Assembly: GCA_965202895.1 (NCBI GenBank)
Contig: OZ241901.1
Location: 5,323,276 to 5,387,275, forward strand
Direction of reading: 5' to 3'
Source: JAJDXW01 sp965202895
GTDB taxonomy: Bacteria; Pseudomonadota; Gammaproteobacteria; HK1
Length of the DNA: 64,000 nucleotides
Positions 1 through 8,500 of the stretch are shown here, in pieces; the first letter of the stretch is position 1; the number at the start of each line of letters is the position of its first letter. Position numbers and translations under genes: made by a program. The notes under the pieces are model-generated. The model worked only from the letters and a program-made list of their open reading frames with translations, did no database searches and was not told where the DNA came from.

Positions 1-132
1 CTCCCGGTCCGTGCGGCCCACCGCCGCGTCTCGGGGCCATCGCGGTACGGGCCGGCGGCGAAGGCGGCGGCAATGGCCGGCGAAGAGTACGCGGCGGGGG
101 GTGAGGTGATCCCCCGGGGACGATCGGAATGA
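1..132 (+). CDS. 3' end of an unidentified upstream gene (partial)
   Basis: Frame 1 is open from the window edge to a TGA at 130-132. That TGA overlaps the ATG at 129 of the next gene, giving the 4-base ATGA overlap that recurs at every junction of this operon. The visible tail of 43 residues (ending GGEVIPRGRSE) has no motif I recognise. The coupling pattern is the only support, so this is probably the preceding cistron of the microcompartment operon. A short open frame in GC-rich DNA could also arise by chance. Confidence 0.4.
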   Translation, partial: LPVRAAHRRVSGPSRYGPAAKAAAMAGEEYAAGGEVIPRGRSE

Positions 133-1322
133 GCACGGCCGAATTCGAGGCGTTCGCGGCGGCCCTGGCGGAGCGGGACGCGGCCCCCGCGCCGGCCGCG
201 CCCGCCTTCGAGCGGGTGACCGTGCTGGGCGGCGGCCCGGAGGGGCGTCTGCTCGCCGCCCTCTGCCTCGCCGAGGGCGCGGAAGTGACCCTCTTCTCCG
301 CCTACGGAGCGGAGCTCTCCGCGATCCGGAACGTCGGCGGCGTCACCCTCCGGGGGGCCGGTCCCGTCGGCACGTTCCCCGCGGGCCGCGACGCCGGCCC
401 GTCGATCCGCCTGAGCGCGGAGCTGGATTCGGCCGTGCGGGGGGCGGAGCTGGTGTTCGTGACCGGCCCGGTGCTCAAGCAGCGTACCTACGCGATGGTG
501 CTCGCCGACCACGTCGCGGACGGCCAGGTGCTGGCGCTCGTTCCCGGCCGTTCCCTGGGGGCGCTCGAAGCCGCCTGGTGTCTGCGGGTCGGCGGCTGCG
601 AGGCCGACGTGGTGGTGGCCGAGGTCCAGGCCCTCCCGTACTGGGTCCGCGAGGACGGCACCGCCCTTCGCCTCACCCGCGCCGCCCCCGCGCCCGCCGC
701 GGCCCTCCCGAGCGGCCGCCCGGACGTGGTCCAGGGGCTCGCCCGCTTCCTCCCCAACCTCGTCCCCGTCCGCACCGTGGCGGAGAGCGGATTCGCCGAC
801 GGGAGCGGGATCGTCGAGGCGCCCGCCCTGCTCCTCGGAGGCCCCGCCGCGCCCCCCGGCGGGCCGGCGCTGCCCCCCGGCGCGGAGCCCCTGCCCGAGC
901 GCGATACGTTCCGGGCGCTCATCGGGGAACGGCGCCTCGCGGTGATCGCGGCGATGGCCGACGAACGCCGGCGGACCGCCGCCCGCTGGGGGGTGCGCGA
1001 CCTCCCCGATACGCAAACGTGGCTCGACGCGGGCGCGGGCGCCCCGGCCGGCGAAGAGGCGCGTCCGGCGCCCGACGAGGCCCTCGCGCGGCGGCTCGTC
1101 CGCTGTGCGGTCATCGGCTCCCTGACCCCCCTCCTCTCCGCCGCGGCGGTCGCGGGAACGGAGGTCCCCGTGACCCGGGCGATGGCGGTGCTCGCCCAGA
1201 CCGCGCTCGGCGGCGGCGACCTGGCCCACGCCGGCCGGCGGCTCGACACGATCGGCATCGCGGCGGCGGACCTCGACGACGCCCGGCGGGCGATGGACGC
1301 GATCGCCCGCGGGGAGCGGTGA
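129..1322 (+). CDS. NAD(P)-binding opine/octopine-dehydrogenase-like protein
   Basis: 397 residues. A Rossmann-fold start lies near residues 29-45 (VTVLGGGPEGRLLAAL). Further segments resemble the octopine/nopaline dehydrogenase superfamily: a PGRSLGALEA stretch after the nucleotide-binding half, then AEVQALPYWVRE. Family members reduce the imine formed between a 2-oxo acid and an amine, or act on related 2-oxo/2-hydroxy acids. The ATG at 129 overlaps the previous stop, and the gene's own TGA overlaps the GTG of the aldehyde dehydrogenase, so it belongs to the microcompartment operon. The N-terminal 25 residues are Ala/Pro-rich and could act as a targeting tail, which is inference. The actual substrate cannot be read from the sequence. 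A ketopantoate-reductase-like or 6-phosphogluconate-dehydrogenase-like enzyme is the main alternative. Confidence 0.65.
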   Translation: MSTAEFEAFAAALAERDAAPAPAAPAFERVTVLGGGPEGRLLAALCLAEGAEVTLFSAYGAELSAIRNVGGVTLRGAGPVGTFPAGRDAGPSIRLSAELDSAVRGAELVFVTGPVLKQRTYAMVLADHVADGQVLALVPGRSLGALEAAWCLRVGGCEADVVVAEVQALPYWVREDGTALRLTRAAPAPAAALPSGRPDVVQGLARFLPNLVPVRTVAESGFADGSGIVEAPALLLGGPAAPPGGPALPPGAEPLPERDTFRALIGERRLAVIAAMADERRRTAARWGVRDLPDTQTWLDAGAGAPAGEEARPAPDEALARRLVRCAVIGSLTPLLSAAAVAGTEVPVTRAMAVLAQTALGGGDLAHAGRRLDTIGIAAADLDDARRAMDAIARGER

Positions 1323-2782
1323 AGGCCGCGGTGACCGCCGTGGATGCCGACCTCCGCTCGATCGCCGCCGCCCGCCGCGCCGCGGAGCGGGCCTGGGAGG
1401 CGTGGCGGAAGTTCCGCGGCGCACCGCCGGAGACGATCGACGCGATGGTGGAGGCGGTGGCCCGCGCCGTGGAGCCGGAGGCCGAACGGCTCGCCCGGCT
1501 GGCCGTGGAGGAGACCGGCCACGGCAACGTCCCGGACAAGCGGATCAAGAACCTGTTCAACGCGCTGTCGGTCGCCGAGTGGCTGCGGAACGTGCGCACC
1601 CTCGGGGTGCTGTGGCGGGACGAAGCGGCCGGGGTGGCCGCGATCGGCGAGCCGATGGGGGTGGTGGCCGCCCTCGTCCCGGTCACCAACCCGACCTCCA
1701 CCGTCATCTTCAAGACCCTGTCCGCGATCAAGGCGGGGAACGCCATCGTCTGCGCGCCCCATCCGCGGGGGGTGAAGTCCGGGGCGGCCACCGCGGAGGT
1801 GCTCGCGCGCGCCGCCGAACAGGCGGGGGCGCCTCCGGGGCTCGTGCAGTGCCTCGACGAGGTGACGATCCAGGGCACGGCGGAGCTGATGCGCCATCGC
1901 CGCACGTCGGTGGTGATGGCGACGGGCGGCGCCGCGATGGTCCGGGCCGCCGGCTCCTCGGGCAAGCCGACCCTCGCGGTCGGCCCCGGCAACGTGCCGG
2001 CCTACGTGCACCGATCGGCGGCGGCGGACCTCGGCGAGGTCGCGGAGCGGATCATCGTCTCCAAGAGCTTCGACTTCGGCACCGCGTGCGTCTCCGAGCA
2101 GGCGGTGATCGCGGACGCCCCGATCGCTCGCGGACTGCGCCACGAGATGAAGCTCAAGGGGGCGTACTTCTGCACCTTGGCGGAGGCGGTCCGGCTCGCC
2201 GCCGTCCTGTTCGACCGCGGCGGGGGGATCGCCGCCCGGAACGTCGGCCAGTCGGCGAAGCGCCTCGCCGCCCTCGCCGGCTTCGACGTGCCGCCCCGCA
2301 CCCGGGTCCTGGTCGCCGAGCCGGCCGGGGTCGGAGCCGCCGAGCCCCTCTCGGCGGAGAAGCTGAACCCGGTCCTCGCCTGGTACGAGACCGCGGATGC
2401 GGCGGCCGGGATCGCCGCCGCCGAATCCGTCGTGCGCTTCGGGGGATGGGGGCATACCGCCGTCGTCCACGCCCACGATCCGGCGGTGGTGGCCGAATTC
2501 AGCCGCATTCCGGCCGGCCGGGTCCTCGTCAACACGCCGGCGACCGCGGGTGGCATGGGGTTCTCGACCGGGCTCGAGCCGAGCTTCATGCTGGGCACCG
2601 GCACCGTCTCGGGGTCGATCGTGAGCGACAACGTGACCGCCCTCCACCTCATCAACATCAAGCGGGTCGCCTACGAGTCGCGGCCCTGGCGCGACCTCTA
2701 CGACCTCTATGGAGCGGGGGAAGGGGACGGCCGGGAGGGGGACCGGGACCGGGGCGGTCGGAGCGATCGGGGCGGCGTATGA
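1319..2782 (+). CDS. CoA-acylating aldehyde dehydrogenase (EutE/PduP-like)
   Basis: 487 residues from a GTG at 1319 overlapping the previous stop (GTGA). The sequence is of the acylating aldehyde dehydrogenase type, with the PVTNPTSTVIFKTLSAIK segment near residues 121-138, a glycine-rich VGPGNVPAY region near 221-229 and the catalytic cysteine at about residue 257 in FGTACVSEQ. These enzymes convert an aldehyde plus CoA and NAD+ to acyl-CoA and NADH, and are the usual core enzyme of catabolic microcompartments. The last 25 residues are a charged, Gly/Arg/Asp-rich tail after the expected domain end, possibly an encapsulation or linker segment (inference). Which aldehyde is used is not visible, because the signature enzyme of the pathway is not in the window. 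Confidence 0.88.
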   Translation: MKAAVTAVDADLRSIAAARRAAERAWEAWRKFRGAPPETIDAMVEAVARAVEPEAERLARLAVEETGHGNVPDKRIKNLFNALSVAEWLRNVRTLGVLWRDEAAGVAAIGEPMGVVAALVPVTNPTSTVIFKTLSAIKAGNAIVCAPHPRGVKSGAATAEVLARAAEQAGAPPGLVQCLDEVTIQGTAELMRHRRTSVVMATGGAAMVRAAGSSGKPTLAVGPGNVPAYVHRSAAADLGEVAERIIVSKSFDFGTACVSEQAVIADAPIARGLRHEMKLKGAYFCTLAEAVRLAAVLFDRGGGIAARNVGQSAKRLAALAGFDVPPRTRVLVAEPAGVGAAEPLSAEKLNPVLAWYETADAAAGIAAAESVVRFGGWGHTAVVHAHDPAVVAEFSRIPAGRVLVNTPATAGGMGFSTGLEPSFMLGTGTVSGSIVSDNVTALHLINIKRVAYESRPWRDLYDLYGAGEGDGREGDRDRGGRSDRGGV

Positions 2783-3039
2783 AGGTGGGCGAGGTCGTAT
2801 GGGGCGGCCGGTACGCCGTCGCCGCCGGTGGCGAAGGCGGCTTGCGCCCGCGTTCCCCCCGGCCTCGCCGGATCGGGGCGGCGGGTCCCTCGGGGGGTGC
2901 GGAAAGCGCGCCGCTCCCGCTCCCGGTGGAGCCGCCGTCCCCCCGTGTCCGGCCGGCTCGCGCCCGGGGCGGCAGGCCGGTCGGCGCGACCCCGGGCGTG
3001 ACCTCGGGCCCGGGGAGCGAACGGGAGGGCCGGCGATGA
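2779..3039 (+). CDS. Small Pro/Arg-rich hypothetical protein in the microcompartment operon
   Basis: 86 residues. The ATG at 2779 overlaps the aldehyde dehydrogenase stop, and its own TGA (3037-3039) overlaps the ATG of the shell protein at 3036, so it is coupled on both sides like every other cistron here. It begins MKVGEVVWGGRYAV and then becomes proline-, arginine- and glycine-rich with no fold or motif I can name. It could be a small disordered accessory protein, a degenerate remnant, or simply an open frame between two genes. The double overlap is the argument for translation; the low-complexity composition argues against it. Confidence 0.4.
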   Translation: MKVGEVVWGGRYAVAAGGEGGLRPRSPRPRRIGAAGPSGGAESAPLPLPVEPPSPRVRPARARGGRPVGATPGVTSGPGSEREGRR

Positions 3040-3668
3040 CGGACCGGGTGACGATTCGCGCCCTCCTTCAGATCGACCGCCTGCAGCCCCGGTTCGCGGC
3101 CTACAACGGCGCCACCGTGCAGGGCTCCATCCCCCTCGCCGGGGACACCGTCCTCATCGGGGAGCTGGCCCCCGGCAACGAGGTGTTCGGGCTGGTCGAC
3201 GCGGCCCTGAAGGCGAGCCGGGTGGAGGCGACGAGCCAGATCGTCGAGCGCGAGTTCGGGTTCTTCATCCTGCGCTCGCCCCTGAACGCGGAGGTCACCG
3301 CCGCGCGGGACGCGATCCTGGCCCGGCTCGGGATGCGGATGTCCGACCGGCTCCGGCCGCGGGTCGAGTCCACCCAGGTCATCACCTCCGTCGAGCCCTA
3401 CCAGGCGCAGCTCCTCAACAAGTGGTCGTCCGGCTCGTTGGTCGTGCCGGGGCAGACCCTCGGGGTGCTCGAATGCGCCCCGGCCGCCTACGTCGCGCTC
3501 GCCGCCAACGAGGCGGAGAAGGCGGCCGAGATCGACGTGGTCCAGGTGCGGGCGGTGGGGCGGTACGGGCGGTTCTTCTTCACCGGGAGCGAGGCGGCGG
3601 TCGAGACCGCGATGGAGGCGTCGGTCGCCGCGGTCCGCGCCGTGGACGGGAGGGAGAACGCGCCGTGA
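3036..3668 (+). CDS. Tandem-BMC-domain microcompartment shell protein (BMC-T)
   Basis: 210 residues with two successive BMC-like domains, roughly residues 15-100 and 105-205. The second has the classic order: a strand with LGVLE, an Ala-rich helix (ANEAEKAAEI), a strand with VQVRAVGRYG, then FFFTGSEAAVETA. Tandem-BMC proteins assemble as pseudohexameric trimers that tile the polyhedral shell and often have a gated pore for larger metabolites or cofactors. It is translationally coupled upstream (ATG inside the previous stop) and downstream (TGA overlapping the next GTG). It is the only shell gene in the window, so the hexameric and pentameric shell genes must lie upstream of position 1 or elsewhere. 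Confidence 0.88.
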   Translation: MTDRVTIRALLQIDRLQPRFAAYNGATVQGSIPLAGDTVLIGELAPGNEVFGLVDAALKASRVEATSQIVEREFGFFILRSPLNAEVTAARDAILARLGMRMSDRLRPRVESTQVITSVEPYQAQLLNKWSSGSLVVPGQTLGVLECAPAAYVALAANEAEKAAEIDVVQVRAVGRYGRFFFTGSEAAVETAMEASVAAVRAVDGRENAP

Positions 3669-4915
3669 GCACGGGGGGCGGGGGCGGCCTGGGCGGCCTG
3701 GGCGGGGGCGCCGCCCGGCGGCGGGTCGTAGGCGCCGAGCACGTCGAAGGGGCGAGCCGGCGGGGCCGGCGCTACCTCGAAGTGATGCCCGGCGCCATCG
3801 TCACCGAGCAGGCGCGCGAGTCCGCGGCCCGCCTCCGGGTGGACCTCCGCACGGGACCCCTCGACCGTCCGGCCGTACCGGCGCCGGACGGGGCCGCCGC
3901 CCTCGTGCGCGGCCTGTACCGGAGGAACCCGAAATGGACGGCGCCGCGGCCCCCGGCCGGGCGCAACGCGGTCCGCTTCGGGCGGGTGGCGGTGGTCGGG
4001 GCGGGGGGCGTCGGGGCCAACGTGGCGCATCTCGCGGCCAGCGCCGGGATGGCGGAGGAAGTGGCTCTGGTCGACGTCGTGCCGGGGCTCGCCGAATCGA
4101 TCGCCCTCGACCTCAATCACGCGGCCGGGGTGACCCGCTCCCGGAGCGTGGCCCGCGGCGGGGCCGACCTCGCCCTCGCCGCGGATGCGGACGTGGTGGT
4201 GGTGACGGCCGGCCGGGCTCGCGCCCCCGGGATGTCGCGGGCCGACCTGCGGGAGGCCAACGGCCGCACCGTGCGGGCCGTCGCGGAGGCGATCCGGACC
4301 GCGGCGCCGCGGGCGGTGGTGGTCATGGTCTCCAACCCGCTGGACGAGATGACCGCGGAGGCGCTTATCGCCACCGGCTTCCCGCGCGAACGGGTGCTCG
4401 GCATGGCCGGAACGCTCGACTCCGCCCGTTTCCGGGAGGCGCTCGCGCGCGAAGCGGGGGTGGAGGTCGGCGAGGTGGAGGCGATCGTGCTCGGCAGCCA
4501 CGGGCCGGAGATGGCGCCGGTGGTCTCGCGCGCCCGCATCCGCGGCGCTCCGGTGGACCGTGTGCTGAGCCCGGCGCGAGTCGAGGCGTGCGTAGAACGG
4601 ACCATCGAGGCCGGCGCGCGGGTGGTGGCCCTCCGCAAGACCGGGTCCGCCTCCCTCGCCCCCGCGCACGCGACCGTGGAGGTCCTCGACCACCTGCGGG
4701 GGGCGCGGGCGGGCGCCGTCCCGGTCTCCGTCCGGCTGGAGGGCGAGTACGGGCTGGAAGGCGTGGTGCTGGGCGTCCCCTGCCTGCTCGGACCCCGCGG
4801 CCTCATCGAGGTCCGGGAGATCGCCCTCGCCGCGTCCGAGCGGGCGGCGCTGGCGCGGGCCGCGGCGGCGGTCCGCGCCCGGACCGCGGGCGGCCGCCCC
4901 GCCGCGGCGGGTTAG
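3665..4915 (+). CDS. Malate/lactate dehydrogenase-family enzyme with N-terminal extension
   Basis: 416 residues from the GTG at 3665, against about 310-330 for the family. Residues 108-118 carry the nucleotide-binding VVGAGGVGANV. The substrate-side arginine region is AGRARAPGMSRADL and the catalytic histidine is in LGSHGPEM. The first 100 residues are extra: a Gly-rich start, then a compact segment around residues 21-65 with PGAIVTEQARESAA. From memory, similar short 'PGAIVTP..RD' segments occur in other microcompartment-linked enzymes, so it may be a shell or core interaction module (inference). The reaction is probably NAD(H) interconversion of a 2-hydroxy and 2-oxo acid, which would recycle the NADH made by the aldehyde dehydrogenase inside the shell. 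Confidence 0.8.
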   Translation: MSTGGGGGLGGLGGGAARRRVVGAEHVEGASRRGRRYLEVMPGAIVTEQARESAARLRVDLRTGPLDRPAVPAPDGAAALVRGLYRRNPKWTAPRPPAGRNAVRFGRVAVVGAGGVGANVAHLAASAGMAEEVALVDVVPGLAESIALDLNHAAGVTRSRSVARGGADLALAADADVVVVTAGRARAPGMSRADLREANGRTVRAVAEAIRTAAPRAVVVMVSNPLDEMTAEALIATGFPRERVLGMAGTLDSARFREALAREAGVEVGEVEAIVLGSHGPEMAPVVSRARIRGAPVDRVLSPARVEACVERTIEAGARVVALRKTGSASLAPAHATVEVLDHLRGARAGAVPVSVRLEGEYGLEGVVLGVPCLLGPRGLIEVREIALAASERAALARAAAAVRARTAGGRPAAAG

Positions 4916-4997
4916 CGGGGCGACGCCGGTCTCGCCACCGGCCGCCGCGGCCGGGACGCGGCTGCACTACCGGCTTCTTCGCGTCAGGTATGGATCG

Positions 4998-5405
4998 ATG
5001 ACGGTGCGGAGCGCCTCCGGGGGCGGGCGGTTCGAGGAGCTCGGCGCCTACGTCCGGGCGAAGCGGGTCGGGCCGTTCGTGTTCGTGGCCGGCACGACCG
5101 CGATCGAACCCTCCGGGCGCCTGCACGCCCCCGGCGACACCTACGCCCAGACGCTCTACGCCTTCGGCCGCATCGAGCGTGCGCTCCGGGAGGTCGGGGC
5201 GGAGCTCCGGCACGTGACCCGCACCCGCGCGTTCCTGAGCGACCTGCGGACCGGCGCGGAGTACGTGCGCGCCCACGGCGAGGTCTTCGCGGACGTCCGG
5301 CCGGTGACCACCGGGGTCGGGGCGGGGCTCACCACCCCCGGCATGATGGTCGAGGTCGAGGCCGACGCGGTGATCCACGACCCGGACGGCAACGTCCTCT
5401 ACTGA
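4998..5405 (+). CDS. RidA/YjgF/UK114-family protein
   Basis: 135 residues with the family pattern: VGPFVFVAGTTA at the start, a central RIERALREVGAELRHVTRTRAFLSD helix-strand, and a C-terminal TTPGMMVEVEADAVIHD. Canonical RidA deaminates reactive enamines and imines and needs an arginine shortly before the VEIEA strand. Here the matching stretch reads TTPGMM with no arginine, so imine deaminase activity is doubtful and another Rid subfamily is likely. It follows the dehydrogenase by 82 bases, the only non-overlapping junction of the cluster, but the same strand and order suggest it belongs to the operon. An ATG at 4990 runs straight into a stop, which fixes the start at 4998. Confidence 0.8.
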   Translation: MTVRSASGGGRFEELGAYVRAKRVGPFVFVAGTTAIEPSGRLHAPGDTYAQTLYAFGRIERALREVGAELRHVTRTRAFLSDLRTGAEYVRAHGEVFADVRPVTTGVGAGLTTPGMMVEVEADAVIHDPDGNVLY

Positions 5406-5546
5406 GCCATGCACGGTCCGGCCGGCCAGCGCAATCGGACTTCAGGCCCCGGATTCGAGCCGGTGGGCGAGACCGGCAGGTCCGTGAGCGCGGCCGGGCA
5501 GCGCCAGCGCCAGCGACGGTGATGCCGATGGCCCGGGGCGGCGACG

Positions 5547-8500
5547 TTGTCTGAATCCGAATCGACCGCCGCGGCCTTCCGCCGCTTCTTCGCCGAGTTG
5601 AGCGGCGGCAAGGGGTTGTCCCCACGACAGTGGCAATGCGAGCTGTCCGACCCTCCTGCCTGCGGGAACCGTCTGATCCGCATCCCCACGGGCTTCGGCA
5701 AGACCCTCGGGGTGCTCGCGGCCTGGACTTGGCATCGTGTGCGCCGGCGTGACGAAGACTGGCAAGACTGGCCCCGCCGCCTGGTCTGGTGTCTGCCGAT
5801 GCGGGTGCTCGTCGAACAGACCGAGAGCGAAGTCCGGTCGGCGCTCCGGCGCATCGGGCGGCTGTGGGATGGGGAGGGCGCCCATGACGGCAAGGTCGGC
5901 GTGCACCCGATCATGGGCGGCGCCGACACCGGCCGCTGGCATCCGTACCCCGAAGCCGACGCCGTGCTGATCGGAACGCAGGACATGCTGCTTTCGCGCG
6001 CGATGAACCGCGGCTACGGAAGCCCCAGAGCGCGCTGGCCCATGGAGTTCGGGCTGCTGAGCCAGGATGCTCTCTGGGTGATGGATGAAGTGCAGTCGAT
6101 GGACGTGGGCCTTGCCACTTCAGGACAGCTTCAGGCGTTTCGGGACGAGGATCGATGCGCGGGCAAGACGCTGCGGCCCTGTTTCACGTGGTGGATGAGC
6201 GCGACCCTGCAACGCGGCTGGTTGGAGAAGAGCCCGGACACCGCCGGCTTGACCGGGGAGCTTGCGCGGAGTACGCACCGGATCGAGGCGGAAGATCGAA
6301 TTGGAGACCTGTGGGACGACGTGGCCAAACCCCTGGAAGTCGTTACGTTTGCCAATCCGAAGGCGCTCGCTCGGGACGCATCTCGGCGTCACCACGGCCG
6401 CGGTTGCGGAAAGGAAGGGCCGACCCTGATCGTCCTCAACACGGTCAAGCGCGCCGTCGAGGTCTGGAAAGCGCTCCGGGCGGACAGGGAGCTCGAGGCG
6501 ACGGGCGCGGACGTTCGCCTGATCCACAGCCGCTTCCGTCCCCCCGAACGCAAGTCCTGGGGCGGCGCCTTCCTCGACCGTGCGGCATGTGCGCCGGGGG
6601 TGAACCGTATCATCGTCTCCACCCAGGTGATCGAAGCGGGTGTGGACGTCTCCGCATCGCTTCTGGTCACCGAACTCGCCCCTTGGACCAGCCTCGTGCA
6701 GCGGTTCGGCCGGTGCGCACGGTGGGGCGGATCGGGCCAGGTGGTCGTGGCGGACTTCGGGTACGACAACGACAGGAAGGCTGCTCCCTACGCGAAGGAT
6801 GCGCTCGATGCGGCGCGCGATGCCTGCGGTGCGCTGCCGGACGTGGCGCCGACCCATCTCGAACGTTTCGAGGAAGAGCACGAAGCACGGCTGCCGCGCC
6901 TCTATCCGTATGAACCCGGGCGCCTGTTGCTGCGCCACGAGCTGGACGACCTGTTCGACACCTCGCCCGACCTGTCGGGCGCGGACGTCGACGTCAGCCG
7001 CTTCATCCGGTCGGGTGACGAACGCGACGTGCAGGTGTTCTGGGCCGAAGTCGACGACGGTGACCGCCCTTCGCCGAACGTCAAGCCGACGCGGGACGAG
7101 CTTTGCAGCGTGCCCTTCCTCGAAGCTCGCGACTGGCTGTGCAAGCCGAAGTCGGAGAACCTCAAGGCGGACGTCCGGGCGTGGGTCTGGGATTGGCTGA
7201 ACCGTGAGTGGCGGGTCGCCGTGCGGCGCGACCTCCATCCCGGCCAGACGGTATTGGTGGAATGCGGTGTGGGAGGCTACCTCGGGGATCGGGGTTGGGA
7301 TCCGGATTCCGGGGAACCCGTGGCGCCGGTGCAGCTCGACGGGGCGGCACGCCAGGAGAGCAGACCATGCTGGACGCGCGACGGTGACGGCTGGCGCCTC
7401 GGTACGCGGCGCGTTCGTGCGCTCCCACTCTCGCCCGAGGATCACGCCGATGCCGCCGAAGACGACGAATCGCTGAGCGTGACCGGCGGCTGGCAGACCA
7501 TCGCCACCCACGGCCTGCGGGTCGGCGAGGCAGCCGAGCGTATCGCGGCTGCCGTCGCCCTCGCCCCGGACAAGGCCGGACTGCTGCATCTGGCCGGGCG
7601 CTGGCATGATCTCGGCAAGGCGCACGCCGCGTTCCAGGGCTCCATCCAGGCCGATGGCCGACCCGCACGAGACGACATCGCCAAGGCGCCGGACCGCGCA
7701 TGGCCGTGCAGCACCCGCAACCTGTACCGGATCGACCCCGGCGACCAGCGGCGCGGATTCCGCCACGAGCTGGCGAGCACCCTCGGCCTGTTCGGCGTGC
7801 TCCAACGCCACGAACCACAGCACCCGGCGCTGCTCGGCCCTTGGCGCGATTGGTTCATCGCCATGGGGGAGGACGGCAGGGCCGACCACCCTGCGGGAGA
7901 CGCGGATACCGCCGGGCCGACCGCCATCGAGCGGGAAATCCTCGATCTGGACGCCGGCGAGTTCGACCTGCTCGCGTATCTCGTCTGCGCCCATCATGGC
8001 AAGGTGCGAATGGCTTGGCATTCGAGCCCCGCCGACCAGGAGGCGAACGATCACGGGCTCCGCATCCGGGGCGTCCGGGAAGGCGACGTGCTGCCGCCGG
8101 TGCCGCTGGCCGGGGCCGACGGCGAATACCACCGACTCCCCGCCACGGCGCTGGACCTCTCCCCCTCCGAAGCGGGCCTGAGTCCCCGTACCGGCAGGAG
8201 CTGGAGTGAACGTGTGCTGAATCTCGTCGAGCGCTTCGGCCCGTTCACGCTGGCCTGGCTGGAGGCCCTGCTGCGCGCCGCCGACCAGCGCGCATCGAAG
8301 GAGAAGGTGGCGGATACACTGTTGCAGACACGGGAGAACGGCAATGCCGGATCATCGGTGGACGGAGGCGATCGAACGCTGGCGCAACCTGCCGGAGGAG
8401 GAGCGCCGCCGCCGGCATCGGGAGGCGATTCCCCGCCACGTCGCCAACTCCATGGCGATGGAGGGCGAGCCGGTGGACGAGGCCTGGATCCGGGAACGAC

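Noticed and set aside
488..2647. Very long antisense open frame opposite the opine-dehydrogenase-like and aldehyde dehydrogenase genes
   Set aside because: Arg/Gly/Asp/His-rich translation without any domain. GC-rich genes generate such antisense frames throughout this window.
2779..3039. Small frame considered as a EutN/CcmL pentameric shell protein
   Set aside because: Apart from the opening MKVGEVV it lacks every conserved strand of that fold.
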